The position numbers and the translations under genes are program-made. A stretch of DNA of 25,131 nt from an uncultured Bacilli bacterium. GTDB taxonomy: Bacteria > Bacillota_I > Bacilli_A > RF39 > UBA660. Of this stretch, positions 1 through 8,118 are shown one piece after another. Position 1 is the first letter of the stretch; each line of letters begins with the position of its first letter. A model generated the notes under the pieces. That model was given only the letters and a program-made list of their open reading frames with translations. It made no database searches and was not told where the DNA came from. The DNA lies in NCBI GenBank assembly GCA_934096715.1, contig CAKOMQ010000018.1, positions 1 to 25,131 on the forward strand. The letters run 5' to 3'.

Positions 1-470
1 AAGATACATTAACTAAGGCTTATAAAATGGGGAATACAATAGGAAGTCATACTTATAGTCATTCTAATCTTTTAAATTTAGATAATTATTCTATTATGGA
101 TGAAATAAAGAAAACTAATGAAACTATTAAAAATATAACTGGTAGTGAAACTATATATTTAAGACCCCCTTACGGAAATATAAATTCTAATATAAAAAAA
201 TTATCAAACATGTACACAATTTTATGGGATTTAGATACAGAAGATTGGAAATATAAAGATAAAAATAGAATAGCAGACTATATTGTTAGTAATGCTCATG
301 ATGGAGCAATAGTATTGCTGCACGATTTATATGAAACATCAGTTGATGGAGCTTTGCTCGCTATGGAAAGATTAGAAAAGGAAGGATATGCCTTTGTAAC
401 AATTGATGAAATGATTAAAATTAAAAATATCCAATTGGATATAAATAAAAGTTATTATCAAATTAAATAA
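1..470 (+). CDS. Polysaccharide deacetylase (NodB domain), 5' end outside window
   Basis: C-terminal part of a carbohydrate esterase family 4 protein, which removes N- or O-acetyl groups from peptidoglycan or another surface glycan, usually outside the membrane. The frame is open from base 3 to the window edge (DTLTKAYKMGNTIG...), so the ATG at 27 is internal and the gene continues leftward. Visible NodB motifs are the metal-binding HTYSH, then RPPYG, then DLDTEDWK, and the catalytic-His motif VLLHD. The first motif (TFDDG) must lie upstream of the window. The domain is followed by a short lysine-rich tail and TAA. The substrate cannot be told from this fragment. The family assignment is firm. 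Confidence 0.93.
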   Translation, partial: DTLTKAYKMGNTIGSHTYSHSNLLNLDNYSIMDEIKKTNETIKNITGSETIYLRPPYGNINSNIKKLSNMYTILWDLDTEDWKYKDKNRIADYIVSNAHDGAIVLLHDLYETSVDGALLAMERLEKEGYAFVTIDEMIKIKNIQLDINKSYYQIK

Positions 471-777
471 TTATGAATTTTAATTCATAGAGCAAATCCA
501 ATTAAATTATAAACTATAAAAGGTCGGGCAGATTTTCTAATAGTGCGATAGTTAAAATAGACCGAAACCATAACAAATAAATAAACAATTTAATTTTATA
601 ATCATTGTTACTAAGATTTTTACTAATTTAATAAATATTTTTATAAAAATGAAAAAGACCTAAGGCTTCTAAAGTTTCCTAGGCACATCTCGATAAATAA
701 TATACAATATTTATTGATAAAATACAATACTTTTGAATAAATGATAAATATTAGTTATGTTTTAAATAATTTTCTAA
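471..777. other. Gene-free stretch between deacetylase and small ORF
   Basis: No convincing gene is seen. Just after the deacetylase stop is a perfect inverted repeat (TATGAATT, loop TT, AATTCATA at 472-489) without a T-run. Bases about 520-590 are richer in G and C than the surroundings (GGTCGGGCAG ... GACCG). On the minus strand this patch has a short open frame starting at an ATG near 592 and containing YFNYRTIRKSARPF. That might be a decayed gene end, but I could not identify it. A possible minus-strand terminator lies at 652-683. Confidence 0.4.
652..683 (-). terminator. Possible intrinsic terminator of the small ORF at 778-1023
   Basis: Read on the minus strand, CCTAGG and CCTTAGG form a GC-containing stem with one bulged T around a 12-nt loop, followed by TCTTTTTC. 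It lies about 95-125 nt beyond the stop codon of the minus-strand gene. The bulge and short T-run make it a weak candidate. Confidence 0.4.
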
Positions 778-1023
778 TTATGATAATTTAATCTTGTTAT
801 TTAAGTTTTCGATAAATATATCATTAGAATAATTAAAAGCTAGAAAGGTCATATCATTAATTATAATTCTATATGGCTCTAGATATGTAAGATTAGTTTT
901 ATCTATTGTTCTTAAATTACCATTAACAATAACTGGTTTAACTCTACAAAACTCACAAATAAATTCTAATCTCTTTCTTGATGATTTTTCCATTCTAACT
1001 TCCTGCTTAATAACATTTACCAT
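778..1023 (-). CDS. Hypothetical 81-residue protein
   Basis: I do not recognise this protein. It begins MVNVIKQEVRMEKSSRKRL, with a basic N-terminus, then a Cys-x2-Cys pair (CEFC) and a mixed hydrophobic/charged C-terminal half; no membrane segment is seen. The ATG at 1023 is chosen because the strong site AAAGGA lies 8 nt upstream of it; a TTG at 1032 touches that site and is unlikely. The gene follows the tmRNA terminator on the same strand, and no clear promoter of its own is visible. Codon use looks like real low-GC coding sequence. The single CxxC is not enough to claim zinc binding. Confidence 0.6.
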   Translation of the reverse strand: MVNVIKQEVRMEKSSRKRLEFICEFCRVKPVIVNGNLRTIDKTNLTYLEPYRIIINDMTFLAFNYSNDIFIENLNNKIKLS

Positions 1024-1063
1024 TTTAATCAATCCTTTCTTTGAAAGACTTTTTTCTAAACAA

Positions 1064-1094
1064 GAAAAAAATCAATCCCAATTTAGAATTGATT
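1064..1094 (-). terminator. Intrinsic terminator of tmRNA
   Basis: On the minus strand, AATCAATTC pairs with GGATTGATT (one G-U pair) and is followed by a run of seven T. It lies about 50 nt beyond the CCA end of tmRNA. No other gene ends here, so it most likely terminates the ssrA transcript. Confidence 0.75.
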
Positions 1095-1142
1095 GTCTAT
1101 TTATTCTCGAAACTTATAAATAAGTTTGAGCGGATTTAACTA

Positions 1143-1495
1143 TGGTGGAGTAGAGGAGAATCGAACTCCTGTCCAATATACCCTATTATATAATATCTAC
1201 AAGTTTAGTCAAAATTTATTTTCGTCGCATAACCGACTTTGACACATCTATTATTGCAACTAATTCTACTAAGAATTCTTAATAATTACGTAGACAATAA
1301 TTATTATATAACTTACATTTATTAATCATATAAGATTTCTCTATAAGTGAAGAAACTTACATGGCTCCAACGCAACTATGCGTATGCAGGAGCAAAACTT
1401 AATTCAGTTTTGTTATTTATTTTTAAAATACATTTTAGGTATGTCTACCACTTGCAATCATATCTAGTAGTACATGTCGAAACCAGTGCTACCCC
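1143..1495 (-). ncRNA. ssrA: Transfer-messenger RNA (tmRNA)
   Basis: tmRNA rescues stalled ribosomes and tags the incomplete protein for proteolysis. The 5' end GGGGTAG pairs with CTACTCC just before the encoded CCA (1143-1145), making a 7-bp acceptor stem with one G-U pair. The 5' half has the tmRNA signature GGTTTCGACA, and the 3' half has a T-arm around GTTCGATTC. In between is a short reading frame ending in residues ELSFAPAYA and TAG, a hydrophobic degron-like tag end. The resume codon is uncertain because the usual Ala/Gly codon is not obvious; the frame reads ...INNKTELSFAPAYA. The one-piece form of about 353 nt is normal in length. A good promoter lies directly upstream. Confidence 0.95.
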
Positions 1496-1505
1496 ATACA
1501 AACAA

Positions 1506-1534
1506 ATTATAACATACTTTCGCCTATTAGGCAA
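1506..1534 (-). promoter_or_regulatory. ssrA promoter
   Basis: On the minus strand TTGCCT (1529-1534), a 17-nt spacer, and TATAAT (1506-1511) are placed about 10 nt before the mature 5' end of tmRNA. This is a near-consensus housekeeping promoter. Confidence 0.75.
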
Positions 1535-1590
1535 TTTTTATTATATAAACAATATATTTAGCATATACTATTAATGAGAGGAGAATTATT

Positions 1591-2046
1591 ATAAAATCAA
1601 AAAAAGTATTTAAATTTATATTTTATGTTTTTTTACCCCTTATCCTTGGATGTATAGTTAATCTTTTATTTGATACAGATAATTACTCTCTTTTGAATAA
1701 GCCTCCTTTATCGCCACCAAAAATCATCTTTCCTATTGTTTGGTCTATACTTTACTTACTTATGGGTATTAGTTATTACATTATATCTTATGAGAAAAAT
1801 ACCAATAAAGTGTCAGTTTTATATTATTTACAACTTGGGTTAAACATCATTTGGCCTATCCTATTCTTTAAATTTAACTTATACTTTTTAGCAACATTAG
1901 ACATTATATTTATTATTGTAACTCTTGTAAATTTAATTTATGAAATGTATAAAATAAACAAAACAAGCGGAATACTTAACATACCTTATCTATTATGGCT
2001 TTTATTCGCATTTTATTTGTCTTTCGGAGTATATCTATACAACTAA
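1591..2046 (+). CDS. TspO/MBR-family membrane protein
   Basis: About 151 residues with roughly five membrane segments. The hallmark is LNKPPLSPP followed by IFPIVWSILYLLMGISYY, the loop and second helix of the tryptophan-rich TspO/peripheral benzodiazepine receptor family, which binds porphyrins and related ligands. The open frame begins well before any ATG. A strong site AGGAG (1579-1583) is followed 7 nt later by ATA at 1591 (an ATT lies at 1588), and from there the protein gains the first membrane helix (KVFKFIFYVFLPLILGCIVN) and a normal family length. Starting at the TTG at 1693 would delete that helix. A non-AUG start is therefore inferred. The tryptophan content is lower than in classical TspO. 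It is separated from the next gene by a two-way terminator. Confidence 0.8.
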   Translation: MKSKKVFKFIFYVFLPLILGCIVNLLFDTDNYSLLNKPPLSPPKIIFPIVWSILYLLMGISYYIISYEKNTNKVSVLYYLQLGLNIIWPILFFKFNLYFLATLDIIFIIVTLVNLIYEMYKINKTSGILNIPYLLWLLFAFYLSFGVYLYN

Positions 2047-2075
2047 AAATCTTGTGATTTCTCACAAGATTTTTT
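2045..2075. terminator. Bidirectional terminator between tspO-like gene and DUF308 gene
   Basis: AATCTTGTGA, loop TTTC, TCACAAGATT followed by TTTT on the plus strand, with a T-run on the other strand as well. The stop codon of the minus-strand gene overlaps its edge, so it serves two convergent genes. Confidence 0.85.
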
Positions 2076-2622
2076 ATGCTATATAATATTTAGCTCTCCT
2101 TCTTAAAAGAAGCACATTAACCAAATTAATAAGTCCATATCCAATTAACACAATACCAGAGACAGCTATTATCTTTTCACTAAACATAGATACAATACCC
2201 ATAACAAGATATAAAATACCTACAATCAAAGTTAATAACCAACTAGTTTCTCCAAACTTACGTAAAAATAAAGCATAAGTTAATTTTTGAAGTGCTAAAA
2301 ATATAATATAAATACCTAAGAATATTTGTAAAGATTTACCAACTGTTATTGACAAAATACCTATCAAAATCATTAAGAACCCATAGAATATATTAAAATT
2401 ATATAACACTATCGATCCCCTTTTAAAGAACATATATAAACTTATAAGTCCTGATGTAATACAAATTATTCCTAGTAATATAGAAAATGCTTGGTTACTT
2501 AATGTTTCATTACTTACTAAAAGTATACCAAGTACCATCCATATTAAAGATATTAGCATCTCCATCATAGTTAATCTGTTATAAATACCTTTTACTTCTC
2601 CTAAAAACGAACTTCTCATCAT
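2074..2622 (-). CDS. DUF308/HdeD-like membrane protein
   Basis: About 182 residues with six predicted membrane helices in three similar hairpins, rich in the pattern LLGIICITSGLISLY / LGIYIIFLALQKLTY / VSGIVLIGYGLINLV. This repeated small-residue helix pattern is typical of the DUF308 family, which includes the acid-resistance protein HdeD; molecular function is unknown for most members. The start is uncertain among GTG-ATA-ATG-ATG; the ATG at 2622 or 2619 is favoured because AGGTGA lies just upstream. The gene is single, divergent from the FemAB gene, and ends at the shared terminator. The family call is moderately sure; no function is claimed. Confidence 0.75.
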   Translation of the reverse strand: MMRSSFLGEVKGIYNRLTMMEMLISLIWMVLGILLVSNETLSNQAFSILLGIICITSGLISLYMFFKRGSIVLYNFNIFYGFLMILIGILSITVGKSLQIFLGIYIIFLALQKLTYALFLRKFGETSWLLTLIVGILYLVMGIVSMFSEKIIAVSGIVLIGYGLINLVNVLLLRRRAKYYIA

Positions 2623-2683
2623 TATCACCTGTTAATATTGTACCAAAATGCCACGTATTTGTCCATAAATAGACAAATTTTGG

Positions 2684-2712
2684 TTTTCATAACTTTACAT
2701 GAGTGATATAAT
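2684..2712 (+). promoter_or_regulatory. Promoter of the FemAB gene
   Basis: TTTTCA (2684-2689), a 17-nt spacer and TATAAT (2707-2712) preceded by TGA, which is an extended -10 element. It lies 25 nt before the chosen ATG. Confidence 0.65.
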
Positions 2713-2736
2713 AATAAGTAAGAAATGAGGGTTTTT

Positions 2737-3969
2737 ATGCACATTAAAGAATTAAGCGTAATGGAATATACTAATTATGAATTGAATCACGCCTTATCCA
2801 GTTTTTATCAAACAGTTAATTATGGTGCCTTAATGGCTGAAAACACCCATGATTATGATTTAATAGGTTATGTAGATGAATCAGGAAATATTTATGCTGC
2901 ATCTATGATCATTATCAAAAAAATAGGTACTAGATGCTTGTATGGATATGCTCCCAGAGGCTTTTTAATCGATTATAGTAATATGAACTTACTTACTAAC
3001 TTCACTGAAGACTTAAAAAAATATTATAAACAAAAAGGTGTTGCATTCATAAAAATTAATCCAGAAATAGCTATTGGAGAAGTAAATAATAAAACATTTG
3101 AAACTACTTACAACATAAATCGTAACCTAATAAATAACCTAGATAATGCTGGTTACAATAAGTTAAAAGATAATTTGTATTTTGAAGCTATGTTACCAAG
3201 ATTTAACGCTTATGTAAAAAGTAAAGACTTTAGCTTAAATAGTTTAAATAAAAATACTAAAAATAAAATTAAAAAGGGAATTAGAAAAGGTCTAGTATTT
3301 GAGTGTGTAAGTAAAGATAATTTAGATATCTTCTATAACTTTATAAAAAATAAAAAAGAAAGAAGTATTAACTACTATAAAGATTACTATACAGTTTTTG
3401 ACCGCAATAATTCAATTAAATTATATTTAGTTAAAATAGATTACAATAGATTCTTAATTAACAGTAGACAAGCTTATGAAGAAGAATTTGAAAGAAATAA
3501 TCATTACAATGAATTAATGATCAAATCTAACAGCACTAAACTTATTAATAAGAAAATGCAAAGTGATAAAGCTCTTCTTTCATATAAAAATGATATTCTA
3601 GAATCTACAAAAGGGGTTCAAGAAAATAAAGAAGTATATATAGCAGGAGCACTTGTTGTAACTCATAAAAATAAAGCATCTATAGTAATGAGTGGTTTTG
3701 ATCAAAATTATAAACGTTTTGCTCCTAACTACTTCTTACACTATAACATAATAAAAGAATACTATACCAATTATGATTTTATTGATTTAAATGGTCTTAC
3801 TGGAGACTTTACTAAAGAAAATCCATATTCAGGATTAAATAGATTTAAACTTGGATTTAATCCTAAAATATATGAATTCATTGGTGAGTATGATTTAGTA
3901 ATAGATGACTTAACATATAAAATGCTCTTAAGAACAGGAGCATTAGCCAAAGAATTTAACAAAAAATAA
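2737..3969 (+). CDS. FemAB/MurM-type lipid II peptidyltransferase
   Basis: About 410 residues. FemXAB proteins add amino acids from aminoacyl-tRNA to the lysine of lipid II stem peptides, building the interpeptide bridge on the cytoplasmic side of the membrane. Family features visible are the first GNAT-like lobe (YAASMIIIKKIGTRCLYGYAP), the SLNKNTKNKIKKGIRKG segment, a charged helical arm at roughly residues 230-290 that fits the tRNA-synthetase-like coiled coil, and the second lobe ending in DFIDLNGLTGDFTKENPYSG then LNRFKLGFNP. The ATG at 2737 is preferred because GAGG lies 6-7 nt upstream; an in-frame ATG at 2725 has no such site. Which residue it adds cannot be told. It has its own promoter and a strong terminator. 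Confidence 0.88.
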   Translation: MHIKELSVMEYTNYELNHALSSFYQTVNYGALMAENTHDYDLIGYVDESGNIYAASMIIIKKIGTRCLYGYAPRGFLIDYSNMNLLTNFTEDLKKYYKQKGVAFIKINPEIAIGEVNNKTFETTYNINRNLINNLDNAGYNKLKDNLYFEAMLPRFNAYVKSKDFSLNSLNKNTKNKIKKGIRKGLVFECVSKDNLDIFYNFIKNKKERSINYYKDYYTVFDRNNSIKLYLVKIDYNRFLINSRQAYEEEFERNNHYNELMIKSNSTKLINKKMQSDKALLSYKNDILESTKGVQENKEVYIAGALVVTHKNKASIVMSGFDQNYKRFAPNYFLHYNIIKEYYTNYDFIDLNGLTGDFTKENPYSGLNRFKLGFNPKIYEFIGEYDLVIDDLTYKMLLRTGALAKEFNKK

Positions 3970-3999
3970 ATGAGTCTAGTTTTACTCATTTATTTTTTT
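3966..3999. terminator. Bidirectional terminator after the FemAB gene
   Basis: AAATGAGT, loop CTAGTTTT, ACTCATTT then A and seven T. The stem includes the FemAB stop codon, and the tail overlaps the stop of the convergent lipoprotein gene. T-runs are present on both strands. Confidence 0.85.
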
Positions 4000-4534
4000 A
4001 TATGTCGGAATTATAAACACCATGTATCTTTTCTAGATCAACTTCGCTAGGTTGCAAAACAACGAATTCTCCATCTTTTTCTTCTACACTGAATACTACT
4101 GTATATTCAACTTTATTAGTAACATTTTTCATTAAATCAAGCTTATAATCTAAGTACTTACTACTATCATATTTACCAAATTTATCATAAAAATCGTCCA
4201 TATGATCACTTAAATATTTACTAGCGTCATTTTGAGCAGTATATAAATCATACACCTTGACTTTAACGGTAACATAAGTTATGTCTTCATCTTTTTCTTC
4301 TTTTTCAATCTTATAACTTAAATCTTGATATTGTTTTTTCAGTATGTCTTTATACATATTTTTTTGTTTATCAGTATATTCATTTTTATTAGCTTCATCT
4401 TCTATTTGAACAAGTACAGATCCATCTAAATCCTTATAAGAATTTAAATAATTTCTAACTTCATTAGTAGCACTTTTTTGATAACCACATCCTATTAACA
4501 AAATACAAGATATAATCAATAACAACTTTTTCAT
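3998..4534 (-). CDS. Hypothetical lipoprotein
   Basis: 178 residues starting MKKLLLIISCILLIGCGYQ. The short basic stretch, hydrophobic core and lipobox LIGC place the mature protein, attached through Cys16, on the outer face of the membrane. The mature part is highly charged with alternating Lys, Asp, Glu and Tyr and two beta-rich stretches (EDITYVTVKVKVYDLY and NKVEYTVVFSVEEKDGEFVV), resembling small NTF2-like or DUF-type secreted domains; I cannot name the family. The start is supported by GGTGA before ATG. It may be transcribed with the two unknown genes upstream on the same strand (5403 to 4574), about 40 nt away. Confidence 0.8.
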   Translation of the reverse strand: MKKLLLIISCILLIGCGYQKSATNEVRNYLNSYKDLDGSVLVQIEDEANKNEYTDKQKNMYKDILKKQYQDLSYKIEKEEKDEDITYVTVKVKVYDLYTAQNDASKYLSDHMDDFYDKFGKYDSSKYLDYKLDLMKNVTNKVEYTVVFSVEEKDGEFVVLQPSEVDLEKIHGVYNSDI

Positions 4535-4573
4535 CTAATCACCTTGTTATTATTGTTAACTAGTAATTAAAAT

Positions 4574-5206
4574 TTATACATTATTATAAGATATTTTTAT
4601 TAATTTATAGATTTCATATTCTTTATCTGTAATAATTTTATCTAATTTATTATTCATATCTTTAACAATATCTTCAATATTATCACATATCTTACCAAAC
4701 CATTCTAAATATAAAAATTTTAACTTATTATATTCTTTATTATTTAAACAAGTATCTATTTCTAATTTAATAAACTTTTTAATCTTCATATTTTGATAAG
4801 TATCTTCATTTAATATTTCATTTCCTGTTAAATCATAAACTAAATTAATAAATTCATTAGTAAAAGATAATTCACATATATTAAGTTCATCTTCTAAGAT
4901 AAGACTACTTTTATTAATAGATTCTCCTAACATATTAAATTCTACTACAAAAGCATTTTTTGTATCACTCATTATACATATATATTTTGTATCAATTTCA
5001 TTTTCAAATTTAGATTTATTAGCAATTAAAGATAGAAATGAATCATCTACTTTAAATGAGTTCATTAATATATTTTTATATATTTCGCTTTTAATTCTAA
5101 TAATAGGCATCTTCTTAACTACACTTATCGTCTTATCGTTATCCATTTCATAAAAATAATGATAAGATGAATCTAAATTAATTATAAAATCATAATAATA
5201 ATTCAT
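4574..5206 (-). CDS. Hypothetical 210-residue cytosolic protein
   Basis: I do not recognise this protein. It begins MNYYYDFIINLDSSYHYFYE, has no signal peptide or membrane segment, and shows an N-terminal half of short beta stretches (ISVVKKMPIIRI, KYICIMSDTKNAFVVEFNM) and a helical C-terminal half rich in Lys, Asp and Asn. It overlaps the end of the upstream 66-residue membrane protein by 4 nt (ATGA), so the two are translationally coupled. The pairing of a small membrane protein and a soluble partner, with a lipoprotein after them, suggests one envelope-related unit, but that is inference from gene order only. Confidence 0.72.
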   Translation of the reverse strand: MNYYYDFIINLDSSYHYFYEMDNDKTISVVKKMPIIRIKSEIYKNILMNSFKVDDSFLSLIANKSKFENEIDTKYICIMSDTKNAFVVEFNMLGESINKSSLILEDELNICELSFTNEFINLVYDLTGNEILNEDTYQNMKIKKFIKLEIDTCLNNKEYNKLKFLYLEWFGKICDNIEDIVKDMNNKLDKIITDKEYEIYKLIKISYNNV

Positions 5207-5403
5207 TTCTTTTTTCCTTTCATACTTAATAATATTAAAAATAACCCTACTAACAATAATAGTGAATATATATCACTAATAATAAATTTAACAAAATCTA
5301 TAAAACTATACCCTACTATTATTAAATTTGAATAAAGTAGTATTGAAAATAATCCAATTATCATAAATAATAATCCAAAACTAAATAAAATAAATCTATT
5401 CAT
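5203..5403 (-). CDS. Small two-helix membrane protein, unknown function
   Basis: 66 residues: helix one (FILFSFGLLFMIIGLFSILLY), a short polar loop and helix two (YSLLLLVGLFLILLS), ending in the basic tail MKGKKK. It ends with TGA inside the ATGA overlap with the next gene. This TGA also supports the standard code rather than the Mollicutes UGA-Trp code. The gene is first in its likely operon and divergent from uppP, with 57 very AT-rich bases between them. No family is recognised. Confidence 0.65.
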   Translation of the reverse strand: MNRFILFSFGLLFMIIGLFSILLYSNLIIVGYSFIDFVKFIISDIYSLLLLVGLFLILLSMKGKKK

Positions 5404-5460
5404 ACTTAAATAATATTTATAATTAATAAATTTTATTATATAATTATAATGGTGATAAAA

Positions 5461-6267
5461 ATGGAATTTATAAAAGCAATAATATTAGGAATTATACAAG
5501 GTATTACAGAACCATTACCTATAAGTAGTAGTGGACATATAAATTTATTCAAGAATTTATTTAATACCAACATGTTTAATGATAACATTACATTTGAAAT
5601 TATATCTAATTTCGGTTCTTTCTTAGCTATACTAATTATTTTTAGAAATGATATTATTAAACTATTACGTGGATTCTTTACTTATGTATTCATTAAAAAA
5701 AGAAGAGTTGAAGTAAAAAAGATATTTGAATATTGTATAAAAATTATTATAAGTACTATACCAGTTGGTATTACAGGATTCTTATTTAAAGATGTAATTG
5801 AAACTAAAATGAATAATATGACAATCCTGGCATTTGCTTTCTTATTTACTAGTTTAATGTTATACATTGTAAGAAACATTAAAGGTGAAAAAGATACATT
5901 TGATATTACTTATAAAGATGCAATTATTATAGGTTTATTTCAAGCTTTTACAATCTTACCTGGTATAAGTAGAAGTGGTACAGTACTAGTAGCTTGTCTA
6001 TTATGTAATTTAAATAGAACTTCTGCTTTAAAATATACTTTCTTATTATACTTCCCTGTTAGTATTGGTACTATGATTTTAGGTATAGGAGACCTAGCAA
6101 GTATGGAAAGTAGTTTAATTCTTCCATATCTAGTCGGTATGATATTTGCATTCTTTATTACTTTTATATCATATAAGTGGTTATCAGAGGTAGTTAAGAA
6201 TGGAAAATTAGCAGGATTCAGTATCTATTGCTTGCTTCTAGCCCTATTTATATTTATTTATTTTTAA
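5461..6267 (+). CDS. uppP: Undecaprenyl-diphosphate phosphatase (UppP/BacA)
   Basis: 268-residue integral membrane enzyme that recycles the undecaprenyl carrier by hydrolysing its diphosphate, supplying peptidoglycan and other surface polymer synthesis and giving bacitracin tolerance. The two family signatures are present: QGITEPLPISSSGH at residues 13-26 and PGISRSG at 167-173, with the catalytic Glu17 and Arg171. Position 18 is Pro where Phe or Trp is usual, a mild oddity. About eight hydrophobic segments are seen. The ATG at 5461 is chosen because GGTGA lies 5 nt upstream; the ATG at 5449 overlaps that site. It lies 32 nt before the next plus-strand gene, which has its own -10 element. Confidence 0.95.
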   Translation: MEFIKAIILGIIQGITEPLPISSSGHINLFKNLFNTNMFNDNITFEIISNFGSFLAILIIFRNDIIKLLRGFFTYVFIKKRRVEVKKIFEYCIKIIISTIPVGITGFLFKDVIETKMNNMTILAFAFLFTSLMLYIVRNIKGEKDTFDITYKDAIIIGLFQAFTILPGISRSGTVLVACLLCNLNRTSALKYTFLLYFPVSIGTMILGIGDLASMESSLILPYLVGMIFAFFITFISYKWLSEVVKNGKLAGFSIYCLLLALFIFIYF

Positions 6268-6272
6268 TTTAA

Positions 6273-6281
6273 TGGTATAAT
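6273..6281 (+). promoter_or_regulatory. Extended -10 promoter of the pyrophosphatase gene
   Basis: TGGTATAAT (6273-6281) sits just after the uppP stop. Expected transcription start is near 6288, giving a leader of only about 12 nt that still contains GGTGA. No good -35 is seen. Confidence 0.5.
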
Positions 6282-6299
6282 CTATAAGTGGTGAAAAAA

Positions 6300-7916
6300 A
6301 TGGAAGATAAAATTTATATTTTTGGACATAAGAATCCAGATACTGATAGTGTTTGTGCCGCTATTAGCTTATCATATTTAAAAAATAAACAAGGACTTAA
6401 TACAGAACCTAGGATTCTATCAAGTATTAATGATGAAACTAAATATGTATTAAATAAATTTAAGTTTAAAGTTCCTGAAGAACTACATGACGTTAAATTA
6501 CAACTTAGAGACGTTAACTACCACAAAGGTTTTTGTATAAGTGAAAAAGAATCTATCTATAATGCTTTTAAATTTATGCAAGAAAACGGAATGAGTACAG
6601 TTCCAGTAGTTGATAAAAACGGGAAATTCTGTGGTTCATTTGCAATGAAAGATATTGCTAAAAATGAAATTTTAGGAGATGTAATTAGTTTAAAAACTAG
6701 TTATGAACACTTATTAAATACTTTAAATGGTAAAGAATTACTAAGATTTAATGATGAAATAGAAGGTAATGTTACAACAGTTGACTATCGTAGTTCTACA
6801 TTTGCAATGCATATGCTTTTCAATAATAAAACTATTTTAGTTGTTGGTGATCGCCACTCAATTATTGAATATGCTGTTAATAAAAGAGTTGGAACAATAG
6901 TTATAACTGGAGATAATGAAATAAAGACTGAGCATTTAGAAATAGCAAAAAAAAATAAAATTAATGTTATTCAAACTAGCAAGACTTCTCTAGAAGTTAT
7001 ATATAAGATTATGTTTAGTAACTACATTGAAAATTTCAACTTTGTTGAACAATTCGTATGTGCAGATGAAGATATCTACTTAAGTGATCTAGATGATATT
7101 ATTTTAAATACAAAGCATAGTTATTATCCAGTAATAGATTCTTCTAATAAATGTTTAGGATTACTTAAATTATCAGATTTAAATGATAAGAAACCTAAAC
7201 AAGTAATACTTGTAGACCATAATGAATCTACTCAAAGTGTTGAAGGACTTGAAGAAGCTGAAATAGTTGGTGTTGTTGATCATCATAGACTAGGAAATTT
7301 AGGAACATCTAAACCAATTAATTTCCGTAATATGCCAGTTGGAAGTACTTGTACTATAATTTATCATTTATTTAAAGAAAATAAAATAACTATCCCTGAG
7401 GATATTGCTTCTTTACTAGCTTGTGGTATTATATCAGATACATTATTATTAAAGAGTCCAACTACGACAGAAATAGATATAGATGTTTTAAATAATCTAG
7501 AAAAAATAGCTGATATTGATACAGAAAAAGTTGCAATGGAAATGTTTAAAGCAAATGATCCAACTAAAAATAAATCTATTAAAGAAATAGTTTATACAGA
7601 CTTTAAAACATTTATTCATGGAGAAAAAAACATTGCAGTTAGTTGTATTACAACATTAAACGGTAAAAATATTTTAAAGAATCAAAATGAATATAATAAA
7701 TTCTTAAATAAACAAGCTAAAGAAAATAATTATGATATATTTGTTTTAGCTATAACAGACATATTAAAAAATGGTTCTTATATTCTATATAATGATGAAT
7801 GTGAAGATATATTAAAACTAGCATTCTTAGATGAAATAGAACAAGGATATTTCTTAGATGGTGTTGTATCTAGAAAAAAACAAATTATACCTGCAATAAC
7901 AAATGTTATCAAATAA
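6300..7916 (+). CDS. Manganese-dependent inorganic pyrophosphatase with CBS and DRTGG domains
   Basis: 538 residues. Family II pyrophosphatases hydrolyse PPi with Mn/Mg in the cytosol; forms with inserted CBS/DRTGG regions are controlled by adenine nucleotides. Seen in order: DHH start with GHKNPDTDSV (residues 9-18), first CBS motif around 75-125 (MSTVPVVDKNGKFCGSFAMK), DRTGG-like region about 130-245, second CBS motif about 250-295 (SYYPVIDSSNKCLGLLKL), then the DHH core with VDHNE (305-309) and VVDHHRLG (325-332), and the DHHA2 C-terminus. This is the full architecture. The ATG at 6300 follows GGTGA; upstream GTG codons overlap that site. A strong terminator follows. Confidence 0.92.
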   Translation: MEDKIYIFGHKNPDTDSVCAAISLSYLKNKQGLNTEPRILSSINDETKYVLNKFKFKVPEELHDVKLQLRDVNYHKGFCISEKESIYNAFKFMQENGMSTVPVVDKNGKFCGSFAMKDIAKNEILGDVISLKTSYEHLLNTLNGKELLRFNDEIEGNVTTVDYRSSTFAMHMLFNNKTILVVGDRHSIIEYAVNKRVGTIVITGDNEIKTEHLEIAKKNKINVIQTSKTSLEVIYKIMFSNYIENFNFVEQFVCADEDIYLSDLDDIILNTKHSYYPVIDSSNKCLGLLKLSDLNDKKPKQVILVDHNESTQSVEGLEEAEIVGVVDHHRLGNLGTSKPINFRNMPVGSTCTIIYHLFKENKITIPEDIASLLACGIISDTLLLKSPTTTEIDIDVLNNLEKIADIDTEKVAMEMFKANDPTKNKSIKEIVYTDFKTFIHGEKNIAVSCITTLNGKNILKNQNEYNKFLNKQAKENNYDIFVLAITDILKNGSYILYNDECEDILKLAFLDEIEQGYFLDGVVSRKKQIIPAITNVIK

Positions 7917-7935
7917 CAAAATTATAAAATATTAA

Positions 7936-7970
7936 AACTAGATGATTCCAAATCATCTAGTTCTTTTTTT
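7936..7970 (+). terminator. Intrinsic terminator of the pyrophosphatase gene
   Basis: ACTAGATGATT, loop CCA, AATCATCTAGT followed by TCTTTTTTT, about 20 nt after the stop codon. Confidence 0.9.
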
Positions 7971-8118
7971 GGCCTAAAAAATGAATTAATCTAGTATTTT
8001 TATAAATACTTTCTCTACCAACCTTTTCAAATTCTAGAAGTCTAGTATGAACTAAACTATTCAAATATATCGAAGCATAATTGATTCTTTATAAGACTTC
8101 ATTTCCATATAATATTTT

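Noticed and set aside
1347..1574. Plus-strand 75-codon ORF
   Set aside because: It lies wholly within the tmRNA gene on the opposite strand and its neighbouring promoter.
1693..2046. TspO-like gene starting at the TTG at 1693
   Set aside because: That start removes the first membrane helix and has no ribosome site; the frame is open upstream to a good AGGAG.
3771..3989. Minus-strand ORF inside the FemAB gene
   Set aside because: Antisense to a clear conserved gene; no ribosome site.
5682..5879. Minus-strand ORF inside uppP
   Set aside because: Antisense to uppP, which is clearly coding.
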